Notes under the pieces: generated by a model
Told to the model about the DNA's origin: nothing
Databases searched by the model: none
The model's input: the letters and a program-made list of their open reading frames with translations, nothing else
Assembly (NCBI GenBank): GCA_963169055.1
Contig: CAUJFU010000064.1
Span: forward strand, 1-25,045
Length of the DNA stretch: 25,045 bases
Reading direction: 5' to 3'
Source: Myxococcota bacterium
GTDB lineage: Bacteria; Myxococcota_C; UBA6777
Position numbers and translations under genes: made by a program
Shown: positions 1 through 7,439 of the stretch, in pieces
Position numbering within the stretch: the stretch's first letter is position 1
Layout: each line of letters begins with the position of its first letter

Positions 1-293
1 GAGGCTTCTTGGAGGTGTTTGGGGGAAAGCATGTGCGCAAAGACAAAAATGCGAAACAACGGATGATCGGGCATCTTCTGTAGGTTGGACGACCAAAACT
101 CCGAATACAGGGGGAAAGCCCGTAGTTCATCAGGCCAGCGCTCAAGGTGTTGGCATAGGTATTGTGAGACCAGCGACCAATCGCCTTCCCAAGACCACTC
201 TTCGAGTCGTTTGAGCAACGCCGACCACGATCCTCGATCCACAGATTTGCTCAAAAAGGCCCGTATATCGGCCAAATGGTGTTCTGGGTTCAT
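1..293 (-). CDS. Unknown protein, N-terminal 97 residues only (runs off the window)
   Basis: An open frame begins at an ATG at 291-293 (minus strand), preceded by a good ribosome binding site (GGGGAG), and stays open to base 1, so the gene is truncated by the window edge. The protein starts MNPEHHLADIRAFLSK and is rich in Trp, Leu and charged residues (WSALLKRLEEWSWEGDW, then ERWPDELRAFP), which suggests an alpha-helical protein. I see no signal peptide or membrane segment and do not recognise the family. It begins 19 bases after the stop of the CHAT-like gene and is on the same strand, so it is probably the third gene of that operon. Its function can only be judged from the missing part. Confidence 0.6.
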   Translation of the reverse strand, partial: MNPEHHLADIRAFLSKSVDRGSWSALLKRLEEWSWEGDWSLVSQYLCQHLERWPDELRAFPLYSEFWSSNLQKMPDHPLFRIFVFAHMLSPKHLQEA

Positions 294-312
294 GCGCTCC
301 CCTGCTTGTACT

Positions 313-1005
313 TTAAATGCCTGACGTTTTCACAAACAGGCTTTTCCGTAGCTGTTGCAACAATACGGCAGCCCCCCAACCTTTTGCTTCGTGTTCTTCG
401 CCATCGGGTGGGCATCGATCTGATGCGATGAACTCGTCCAAGGTTTCGAGCGCATCAAAGATCGCCAATCTTAGTTTTTTTTCGTCTTCCTCCCCATCCA
501 AAAAGGCCAACATTGCGGCTTCTGTGCAATCTCGCAGCATGGCCACTTGCTCCTCGTTCCAGTTCGGGGGGATTCTCGGGACGCCGACTTCAACGGAGTG
601 CCCTACAAAACACCTCACACCGTGCTGGACGGCGATAGCCCCAAACGATCGTATGCCCAGCCAGTCTGATCGGGCTGCGGGATCTTCTATCGTTTCGCAA
701 GCAAAGACGTACACTGCTGCGTTTGAGAAGAGTTCTCCAAACATCGGAGCATCGCTCCAGATCGGTTCATCTTTGATTTGTGCTCGCAGCGTGCAAGAGT
801 TCTTTCCACAATGCCCAAAGACCAAGCCGCGTCGTTCTTGGTGTGGCAGCGCGTGGAGAGCGGCCTCTATCTCTTCAAAAGAGGGAGATGCTCCGAAAAA
901 TGTCTTTGCTGTGTTGCGTTTAATTGCGATGTCATGGGCGGTATCGAGCGTAAGTTTTGTTGCGTCGTCGCCTTCTCGGTGCAGGGCAACCAACACGTAC
1001 GACAT
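313..1005 (-). CDS. CHAT/caspase-fold putative cysteine protease, small stand-alone form
   Basis: This 230-residue protein has the core of a CHAT-type (clan CD, caspase-like) peptidase. A putative catalytic His65 lies in LVFGHCGKN and a putative catalytic Cys103 in VYVFACETIED, which resembles the family motif SACETG. A following segment, FGAIAVQHGVRCFVGHS, resembles the CHAT pattern in which a Gly/Ala-rich helix leads into a strand. There is no signal peptide, so it should act in the cytoplasm. Its ATG overlaps the stop of the upstream ATPase gene by one base (TAATG), a layout typical of translational coupling. CHAT proteases are known as effectors of several bacterial immune systems, for example the TPR-CHAT partner of gRAMP. 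That this one is an effector is inferred from its partner. The match is by motif only; the loop after the His differs from the usual GHG, so an inactive member cannot be excluded. Confidence 0.6.
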   Translation of the reverse strand: MSYVLVALHREGDDATKLTLDTAHDIAIKRNTAKTFFGASPSFEEIEAALHALPHQERRGLVFGHCGKNSCTLRAQIKDEPIWSDAPMFGELFSNAAVYVFACETIEDPAARSDWLGIRSFGAIAVQHGVRCFVGHSVEVGVPRIPPNWNEEQVAMLRDCTEAAMLAFLDGEEDEKKLRLAIFDALETLDEFIASDRCPPDGEEHEAKGWGAAVLLQQLRKSLFVKTSGI

Positions 1006-2519
1006 TACCTCGTCCCTTTCTTTGCGCCACGACGCATCGCCATGATCGCCATCTCAGTCATCGCGGAGGCATACTCGTTGGCCAAGGCTCGGTCGCCATC
1101 AATGGATTCTTTGAGCATCTTTGCGGTGACAGGGAGGCCTTTTGCGTCTTGGAACACGACATCCTCTTCGTCGATGGCTTCTGCTACAAGCTGACGCAGT
1201 GCGTCCCAAAAGGGACTCGGCTCGTAAAAATGCTCGATAGCGCGGGAACGTCGTTCGATTCGTACTTCGGTCCAACCCTCTTCGTTCATCGAGACATCAA
1301 GATAAAAAGCAGCCAAAGCGAAGGCGTGATGGTGCGTTTCGATCCAGAGTTGGTTGATCACGAACGTGTCGTTGGCACCTTCTGGATTCATCTCTCGTTT
1401 GAAGAACTCAGCCAGATCGAGCACCATGTTGCGGTGAAGGTGTGCTTCGGGTTCTTCGATCATTACGATGGCAGCGCGGTTGATGTAAAGGTTGGTGAAC
1501 ATCCACACAAGCTGTTGTTTGCCTGTGCCGGACATACTCACGCCATGTTCTTGGCCGTTGGGCATCGTGGCGAGCAGCTCAAATCGCCCGACGGTGCTGT
1601 CCCAGATCGGAGCGAGCGCGCTTTGCTTGAATCCTGCTTGGTTAAGGACTTGTGACAAGCTGTTTGTGAGTTCTCGCCTCCACTTGGCTTTGGCAAGTTG
1701 CGAAGAAGCAAGGTAGGCGATCAGGTCTTTTTCTTGAACCAATCTGCCTTGTTGCATAGAGTTGGGATCATCGTTCGTGCTTTTTCCTGTTCGGTAAGCT
1801 CCGATATGCAAGAACAGATGGGGTATCAGGATGGTTTTGGCGCGTACTTTGAGCAGCGTTTCTTTTTGCGCGGATTGCTCGATTTTGTCTCTGGCTTTTT
1901 GAGCATCGTGTAGCTGTTTAGAATAGTTGTTGTGTATGTTTCTGACATCTTCGTTTTTTCCGATGTATTGGGCTGCATCGATCTCGTACTTACGGATCTG
2001 GCTTTCGTAATGGGCGATTTGTTGGTAGATGCGTGTCAATTCGGGCGCTTCGTTGCCTTTGCTTGCGAGGCTTAATAAGTCTGACCCGTCCAGTCGGAAC
2101 ACTTCAAACCAGATGTGCAATTCTTGCCCGCGATCTTGCGCTACGACTTGAAGGTGAAGTGTCGAAAAGGTTGTCTCTCCTTCCATGAGATCTTTTTGGA
2201 AGTCACCGAGTTGTATTTCCGTTCGGATGTCGATTTGTTTTGAGCCAAAAGCGAAGTCTTCAGGGCGGAGTTTGATTTGTTGGTGGTAGTTTGGGTCGAC
2301 CAAATTGGCGACGAGTGGTTGGGCTTGTGTTGGTAAGAACTGAAGCGTTGCCCAATGCATGATGCAGTCGATGGCGCGGAGGATATTGGATTTCCCGCAG
2401 CCGTTGGGGCCGTGTAGCACCACGATATCTCCCAAGTCATCAAGTTTTATATGTTTGAGGCTGCGATAGCCGCTTACCTCAAGCGAACGGATCTTGGTGC
2501 GGCGGAAGGCTTGGGGCAT
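1005..2519 (-). CDS. SMC/OLD-like AAA ATPase (AAA_15/AAA_21 type) with inserted coiled coil
   Basis: This 504-residue ATPase is of the ABC/SMC class. The N-terminus IRSLEVSGYRSLKHIKL is typical of RecF/OLD-like ATPases. Walker A is GPNGCGKSN (about 37-45), an ABC-like signature SMSGTGKQQ is at about 328-336, Walker B IVMIEEPEAHLH is at about 351-362, and an H-loop-like ETHHHAFA is at about 394-401. A charged helical stretch at about 160-225 is probably a coiled coil. The C-terminus shows no Toprim nuclease motifs, so it is not a complete OLD nuclease. The ATG at 2519 follows a GAGGAG site. Stand-alone ATPases of this class often serve as sensor or motor subunits of defence systems (established for the families). 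Here it is directly coupled to a CHAT-like protease gene, which would be the effector (inference). Confidence 0.85.
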   Translation of the reverse strand: MPQAFRRTKIRSLEVSGYRSLKHIKLDDLGDIVVLHGPNGCGKSNILRAIDCIMHWATLQFLPTQAQPLVANLVDPNYHQQIKLRPEDFAFGSKQIDIRTEIQLGDFQKDLMEGETTFSTLHLQVVAQDRGQELHIWFEVFRLDGSDLLSLASKGNEAPELTRIYQQIAHYESQIRKYEIDAAQYIGKNEDVRNIHNNYSKQLHDAQKARDKIEQSAQKETLLKVRAKTILIPHLFLHIGAYRTGKSTNDDPNSMQQGRLVQEKDLIAYLASSQLAKAKWRRELTNSLSQVLNQAGFKQSALAPIWDSTVGRFELLATMPNGQEHGVSMSGTGKQQLVWMFTNLYINRAAIVMIEEPEAHLHRNMVLDLAEFFKREMNPEGANDTFVINQLWIETHHHAFALAAFYLDVSMNEEGWTEVRIERRSRAIEHFYEPSPFWDALRQLVAEAIDEEDVVFQDAKGLPVTAKMLKESIDGDRALANEYASAMTEMAIMAMRRGAKKGTR

Positions 2520-2811
2520 GGAAACTCCTCATGTTGTACCCCTGTAAGCATGGGTCGAATGAACAGGGGGAGCAAACAAACGACTGTACCGCTCGAACGT
2601 CCGCGAATACAGCTTTTTTGTCAACGGCGTGTTGCGAGATCCCCAAGGTGGCTATGTTCTTGGGCGCGTTGGTGGCCGAACACGGGAGGTTTTGTCAACT
2701 GCGTGGGGTGAGGGCTTTTGGGTGGAAGGCTTTTGGTGTGGTGATGGTCAGAGTAGGTGTTGTTTAGAAAGGCTTTTGCGCGGTGGGGGCGTCAGAGCAA
2801 GGCGGGTTCGT
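2520..2811. other. Intergenic spacer upstream of the ATPase operon
   Basis: No convincing gene. On the minus strand there are exact TTGACA hexamers at 2619-2624 and 2693-2698, but neither has a good -10 box at a normal distance, so no promoter is called. The stretch around 2625-2720 has weak similarity to the dispersed structured repeat seen at 8083, 18041 and 20586 (it shares GCCGAACACGG), and could be a decayed copy. Confidence 0.4.
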
Positions 2812-4341
2812 TCACTCGCATCGTGCGGTACCGGGGTTGTACTTTGTGCTGGGTGGACAGACACAGGCGTTGATTTCGGCCTTGGTGAACCACTGATAGC
2901 GGAAGTATTGGAGTGAACCGTCGGTGAATCGGACAAAACCAACGAACTCGAACTGGTCGGAACCTTGGGTGTGTTGATAGAACCCTTGTTCCCAGAAAAG
3001 CCGCGCAAGTAGGGGATTGGAGGCATACTGGTTGCTGCGGAGAAACTTGGAGAAGTTGCAGGTTCCACCGAGCGGGAAGGTGCGAGTCAGTCTGTGCGGA
3101 TCGAAGACGGTGTCATGGCAGATCCCGCCGTCGCAGAGGGTTCCTTTGTTTTGCGTGGTGCAATCGGTGTTGGCGGTGCAAGTCGAACCTGTCACAGGCT
3201 TATAGCAAGATCCGCTTTTGCAAACCGCCGTCGTTCCGCCCACATCAGCGCAATCTTTGTCTGCTGTACAAGGGAGCAACGCAGGTTTGAAGTTTCCACC
3301 AAGACCCATCATCGTACAACGCGAAGGTTTGAGCGGAGTGTTGTTGTGCCAAGGGTAGTTGACGCACTCGCCGCCCGGCCCAAGGTAATCTCGAAGCTCT
3401 TTGCACTCGGCATATCGGGTTTCATCCGCAACCCATGTGTAGCACTTGCTGGCTTGGCAAAAGGCTTCGCCTTTGGCGGTGCAATCGTCGTCTTGGGTGC
3501 ATGTGAGGGTGGCGTGGGGTTTGTAGCAACGCTTGTCCTTGCAGATCGCGGTGCTTCCGCCTTGAGCGGTGCAGTCCGCGTCGCTTGCGCAGGGGCTTGT
3601 CACTAGATCGAATGCTCCGTCTTTTCGCATCGTCGCGCAGTGCTCTCCAAAACACTCACCTACGCCGTTGCATCCGACGTTGGAGAGTGCCGCAACCTCG
3701 ATCTTGGAAGTTGCAGCACCAGCGTATTTGTGGAAGATCGTCATCCGATAGTTTTTGTTTACGTCGAGCTTGTCCCCCGGCACTTTGGCGTCGCCATTCT
3801 TGAGCGTCTTGACGATCTTTCCGCTGCTATCGAGTTCTTCAACGAGAAACTGAATGCACGTGTTGTTGCCGACCGTATAGGTGTCTGTGCCGCAGGTGAC
3901 CTTGACGAGGCCGCACTCAAAGGGGGCTGTTGTGCAGAGCTTGCCGTCCTCGAAGTTTTCGCCTTTTAACACCACCCAGCTCAGATCGCCGCATGTGATC
4001 TTGGCGGTGCTGCCGATCTTTCCTGCTTCGATGGTACACTTGACGGGATCTCCTTTGGGGCCGGGATCGCCTTTTTCGCCTTTCTCACCCGTCGCACCCG
4101 TCGCGCCAGCCGTACCAGCCGCACCGGTCGCACCGGTCGCACCAGCCGTCCCTTGCTCGCCTTTGGCCCCATCTTTCCCGTCTTTTCCATTTTTGACCGT
4201 GTAGGTTTTTCCGCCACACGTGAGGGTTGCGGTGCCGTCGGCATTCTCTTGGAGGGTGCAGGGCGCACCACAGCCGGGATTGAAGATCAAAAGCAAACAC
4301 CCTGATAGTCCCAAAACGCATCGGAAAAGCAGATTTCTCAC
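2812..4341 (-). CDS. Secreted or lipidated protein with collagen-like and Cys-rich repeats
   Basis: The start is set at a GTG (4339-4341) directly after a strong AAGGAGG site, giving 509 residues; the open frame extends further upstream but that part has no signal sequence. The N-terminus (hydrophobic CVLGLSGCLLLIF, then NPGCGAPC) is a signal peptide, possibly lipoprotein-type although the lipobox is poor. Next is a collagen-like stretch of about 45 residues of Gly-X-Y triplets (GKDGKDGAKGEQG, then GATGATG and GEKGEKGDPGPKG). The remainder is Cys-rich with at least four short repeats of the form C-x-x-D-x-D-C-T (CASDADCTAQGG, CTQDDDCTAKGE, CTADKDCADVGG, CTANTDCTTQNK), each ending near a C-Y or C-H pair. 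These are probably disulfide-bonded extracellular modules. It stands alone, with 436 bases upstream. The exact function is unknown; a cell-surface structural or adhesive role is an inference. Confidence 0.8.
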   Translation of the reverse strand: MRNLLFRCVLGLSGCLLLIFNPGCGAPCTLQENADGTATLTCGGKTYTVKNGKDGKDGAKGEQGTAGATGATGAAGTAGATGATGEKGEKGDPGPKGDPVKCTIEAGKIGSTAKITCGDLSWVVLKGENFEDGKLCTTAPFECGLVKVTCGTDTYTVGNNTCIQFLVEELDSSGKIVKTLKNGDAKVPGDKLDVNKNYRMTIFHKYAGAATSKIEVAALSNVGCNGVGECFGEHCATMRKDGAFDLVTSPCASDADCTAQGGSTAICKDKRCYKPHATLTCTQDDDCTAKGEAFCQASKCYTWVADETRYAECKELRDYLGPGGECVNYPWHNNTPLKPSRCTMMGLGGNFKPALLPCTADKDCADVGGTTAVCKSGSCYKPVTGSTCTANTDCTTQNKGTLCDGGICHDTVFDPHRLTRTFPLGGTCNFSKFLRSNQYASNPLLARLFWEQGFYQHTQGSDQFEFVGFVRFTDGSLQYFRYQWFTKAEINACVCPPSTKYNPGTARCE

Positions 4342-4777
4342 AGGATCCTCCTTGTGCGATCGTTGTTCAGAGGTGCATGACAACCACGCCAATGACACTT
4401 CCGAAAGAGTCAGAGATCGAAGCGACAGCGACACAGCAAGTTCCCGATGGCGTGATATCCTGAGGTTGCGCGAGCAAAAAAGGGTGAAATGTTGGTCTGT
4501 AGAGGCCCTTGATTCGGGCGAGGACATCCACTCGCTGCTGCGTTTTCGTCACACATTCGTCGGATTTCGTGATCTTGTTTGGATCGATTCTGATCGACAA
4601 AGATCGCAATCGACTGCTTGTTCTGGCTTCTCTCTTAGAGAGAGTGTCAAAAAATCAAGAAAGGGGGCTTTTTCTTTTTGATGAAATAGCGAGGCAGATC
4701 CTCTGAACGGGAGGCTTGTGATGCAACCAGCGATGCGAGCGACTATCTCATCGCAATGATCGCGTTTTCTCTCCCGC
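4342..4777. other. Intergenic spacer of 436 bases
   Basis: Holds the ribosome binding site of the collagen-like gene at its left end and an AT-rich hairpin repeat near 4641-4686. Short open frames cross it on both strands but none has a convincing ribosome binding site or recognisable protein. It contains about nine GATC sites, well above the one or two expected. Confidence 0.5.
4641..4686. repeat. Dispersed AT-rich hairpin repeat, copy 1
   Basis: Begins AGAGTGTC followed by AAAAAATCAAGAAAG, a G5 loop and CTTTTTCTTTTTGAT. It shares the leader AGAGTGTC and the spacing to AAAATCAA with the copy at 8231. On the minus strand the imperfect stem is followed by TTTTTT, and it lies about 92 bases beyond the stop of the caspase gene, so it may also serve as that gene's terminator. 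Confidence 0.55.
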
Positions 4778-6433
4778 TCAAAAGCGGTGGCGTAAAGCGA
4801 ACAGTGCGCTCCAACGGAGAGAGGCACGCCATTCTTCGCCCAAATAGCCGAAATCAACGCCCAGATCGCCTTGTAGCGCCATGCCCCAACGCGGATCCAG
4901 CCAAAGTCCCAACGAGGCCGTTGCCCCTGTTTGAAAAGCCGCGCTCGCCGCGAGTTCTCGATGGGTATCTTGCAGCAAAAGGCCCCCGCCCAGATAACCG
5001 CCCACGAAGAACGTCCACCGTTCCCAATGCCCGCTGTATCCGCCTTCTACACGCAGATCGAGATATATCTGTGGGGTCGGCAGTTTTTGAACATCGACCG
5101 ATGTGGTCCACGCCCCCAAACGAAGGGCAAAGAAGGGGTATCTCAACCCGATCGCGCCACCCAAAAAAGCGCTCCCACCTACAAAAGCAGCGCTATTCGC
5201 GCCAAGCAAGAGTTCGAGAGAACGCTCCGCGAGGGGAACTTCTTCCTTGAGGTGCTTCCAGTCCAAAGGCATCTCTTGGGAAGGCGTCTGTTGCCTAGAA
5301 GCCGTCGCCTTGCTGGGGTCTGTGTGTTCGGTCTTTGCACCCCGCCTCAAGTACTGGTTGGCATACGCAAGGTTTTTGTGTTGGAGGCCGAGGTGAAAGA
5401 TCTGTTCGGGCTGTAATTGAAGTTGTACAAGAAAAGCGTTTTTTTTGTGCCGCCATTGGAGTTTGTACAATCCCGATGTCATCGCAAGGCGCAAAGGCTC
5501 ACCGTTTTGTTTATAAAAATCTGCGTAGAGGTTGCCTTTTGCGTCCCAAAGAAAGAAATGCCCAGCCAGCGAAGGGTGGAAATGCAGTTGGGTGTTGGTT
5601 TGTTTGGAGTGGCTCAGGATGATCTGGCCTGTGCCGCTGAGATTGGTGTGAAAGTGTGGGCTTTGTAGGCCAGCTTGTGCGAAGATCGTTCGGTTAATTG
5701 TTCGATGATAAGCATAAGAATAAAGTTCGTGTAAAGTGATCCGCTCGTCGTGATCGAGGTCGGCTGCGCCTCGCAGCCCTGTGGCGAGGTAGTGGGTGAA
5801 AATACCGCCGCGCAGCTTGAGATCTTCGTAGGCATTCTCTCGGCTTCCCGTAGATGTAAGAATTGCTTCCCCTTTGGTTGCATAGGTATTCAAGTGTGGG
5901 ATACGGATTCCTTCTTTGCGGTGTGCAAGACCTTTTGTATGAAGAAATCGTCCTGCATCGCAAGTATCAAGAAACGCAAGGCGTAAGGTCGCGCCCGAAG
6001 AACGCAAAAAAGATCGCAGTGCTTCAAAAGACAGAGATGTTTCACCGAGATAGAACTCTCCATTGCGTGCGTGTCCAGAGTAGTAAACCCACAGCGTGAT
6101 CGATGCCTTGGGTTGGTTGCGCTTGAGGGCGTGGATTCGGTGCTTGATTTGATCGAACACTTTCTGGACGTAGTCGGCTTCGCGCTCCAAAACAAGAAAG
6201 ATATCACGGTCGCGATAGCCTGCGACTTGTATCAACACATCGCGCATCTTTCTCGCATCGGAAACTGCGTAGTACAGGCGTTTTGCGCGGCCTCCAGCGT
6301 CGTTATGCGCAAACAGGAACGCGATCCGATGCTCTTGCGGTGCCTTTTTTGGTGTTTGTGCGTGTGTGCTCGGCAGGTGACAGAAGATCAGGCCAAACAT
6401 CCAAAGAAAAAGGCGCACGCGATAGCAGATCAT
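4778..6433 (-). CDS. Exported caspase-family (peptidase C14) protein with C-terminal barrel-like domain
   Basis: This 551-residue protein starts with a signal peptide (LFLWMFGLIFCHLPSTHA, cleavage near AHA-Q). The caspase p20-like fold follows at about 35-275: the catalytic His121 is in VYYSGHARNG and the catalytic Cys158 in FLDTCDAGRF, both at the family's usual places. A linker rich in Gln and Lys follows. From about 405 to the end there are Gly- and aromatic-rich alternating strands (GGAIGLRYPFFALRLGAW, GGYLGGGLLLQD), and the chain ends in Phe (LRHRF*), as outer-membrane beta-barrels do. The ATG follows AAGGAG and overlaps the previous stop by four bases (ATGA). It is last in a sigma/DUF4384/caspase operon. 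The caspase assignment is strong; anchoring in the outer membrane is an inference. Confidence 0.85.
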   Translation of the reverse strand: MICYRVRLFLWMFGLIFCHLPSTHAQTPKKAPQEHRIAFLFAHNDAGGRAKRLYYAVSDARKMRDVLIQVAGYRDRDIFLVLEREADYVQKVFDQIKHRIHALKRNQPKASITLWVYYSGHARNGEFYLGETSLSFEALRSFLRSSGATLRLAFLDTCDAGRFLHTKGLAHRKEGIRIPHLNTYATKGEAILTSTGSRENAYEDLKLRGGIFTHYLATGLRGAADLDHDERITLHELYSYAYHRTINRTIFAQAGLQSPHFHTNLSGTGQIILSHSKQTNTQLHFHPSLAGHFFLWDAKGNLYADFYKQNGEPLRLAMTSGLYKLQWRHKKNAFLVQLQLQPEQIFHLGLQHKNLAYANQYLRRGAKTEHTDPSKATASRQQTPSQEMPLDWKHLKEEVPLAERSLELLLGANSAAFVGGSAFLGGAIGLRYPFFALRLGAWTTSVDVQKLPTPQIYLDLRVEGGYSGHWERWTFFVGGYLGGGLLLQDTHRELAASAAFQTGATASLGLWLDPRWGMALQGDLGVDFGYLGEEWRASLRWSALFALRHRF

Positions 6434-7341
6434 CTTTGCTCCTTAGGTCGGTGCAAGCGGAAGGCTTGCACCGTGTAGCAATGCTGCGGAGGCGTCTTGG
6501 ATGTGTGGCTTGCCAGAGGTCTCGCAAGTGTGGAAAGCAACGTCTCTTTTGCTTGTGAAAAAGACAGTGCGTGCTTGGAAAAGCAAGCCCAGATCTCTTC
6601 GTCTCCGTCGGCTGAATCGATCACTTCCAAACTGCCTGAAAGCGGGAATTGTTTGCTTGCCTTGAGAGGGAAGCTTGGCTTTGTTTGCGCGTTCGGGTAC
6701 AGCGGCGTGATCTGGCCTTTGGCGTCGCGGTGGACGATGTACCCAAAGCTATCGACTGGCGAATTCAGGACGAGTTGCAATCGATCACCTTGCACGAAGA
6801 GTTCTCCTGAACGAGCCAGTCGAGTCTTTCGGGCGCGTTGAACAAAGATCAGAAGATGGGGGCGATGGCTTCCTCGGCTTAATAGTTCCGTTTCATGAGG
6901 CAGTGATGTAGGTATATCACCGAGGGGCTTCTCTTGTAAATGAATTTTTTGGGGGCGAAAAAGAAAGACGAAACACAACGAAACCATCGCGAAAGAGAGT
7001 CCTCCCCATCGGAGCCAACGACGCAACGAACCGATGGAACGGCCTACTGGAGCATCGCCTGTGCGCGTGGGTGTAGAAAGGGGGGGGGCGCTTGTGCGCG
7101 TGGTGGTAGAAAGGGGGGGGGCGCTTTGTGTGGGTGTAGAAAGGCGGCGGTCGCTTGTGTCGGGTGGCGTTTCAAAGCCATCAAGCGGGTATTGTGTGTG
7201 GGCTGTAAAAGAATCACGCGACTGGATGCGTGCGAGCAGATCAAGAGATGGAGGATCGGCGTCTTTTTTCTCTTCTTCAAAAAAAGCTTGTAAGAGTTGT
7301 TCAAAGGCTTCTTCTTGTGGGCCTGTGGGATATCGATTCAC
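6430..7341 (-). CDS. DUF4384-like single-pass membrane protein, probable partner of the ECF sigma factor
   Basis: The frame begins at a GTG (7339-7341) behind a GGGAGG site and gives 303 residues. An acidic N-terminus (about 1-60) leads into a Ser/Thr/Pro-rich linker with three copies of an 11-residue unit (SAPPLSTTTRT). One membrane segment follows at about 111-128 (WGGLSFAMVSLCFVFLF). The C-terminal half resembles DUF4384: LFVQGDRLQLVLNSP, SFGYIVHRDAKGQITPLYPN and a late W-x-C-F. In such proteins this domain is extracytoplasmic. It is encoded just after an ECF sigma gene and overlaps the caspase gene, so an anti-sigma or signal-transducing role is a reasonable inference. I do not see a zinc-binding HxxxCxxC anti-sigma motif at the N-terminus. 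The linker DNA has two C9 tracts that could slip. Confidence 0.75.
   Translation of the reverse strand: MNRYPTGPQEEAFEQLLQAFFEEEKKDADPPSLDLLARIQSRDSFTAHTQYPLDGFETPPDTSDRRLSTPTQSAPPLSTTTRTSAPPLSTPTRTGDAPVGRSIGSLRRWLRWGGLSFAMVSLCFVFLFRPQKIHLQEKPLGDIPTSLPHETELLSRGSHRPHLLIFVQRARKTRLARSGELFVQGDRLQLVLNSPVDSFGYIVHRDAKGQITPLYPNAQTKPSFPLKASKQFPLSGSLEVIDSADGDEEIWACFSKHALSFSQAKETLLSTLARPLASHTSKTPPQHCYTVQAFRLHRPKEQR
7061..7156. repeat. Three tandem 33-base units with two nine-G runs inside the DUF4384 gene
   Basis: Units start at about 7061, 7094 and 7127 (the third is 30 bases). The first two each contain a run of nine G on the plus strand, at 7080-7088 and 7113-7121 (C9 in the gene); the third has GGCGGC instead. 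They encode the Ser/Thr/Pro linker before the membrane segment. Confidence 0.9.
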
Positions 7342-7439
7342 TTTTCATCCTCCCAACCAAACGGCGAACAAAGCGCGATTTGGCTTGGTCATACGATCTC
7401 AGAGATTTTGTTCGCTAGTCGCTCTTGTCGGATCTCGTG

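Noticed and set aside
317-1655. Plus-strand open frames across the CHAT-like and ATPase genes
   Set aside because: They have no ribosome binding sites and overlap minus-strand genes with clear motifs.
4367-4609. 80-codon minus-strand frame in the spacer before the collagen-like gene
   Set aside because: It starts at a TTG without a ribosome binding site and resembles no family. A small real gene is possible but not supported.
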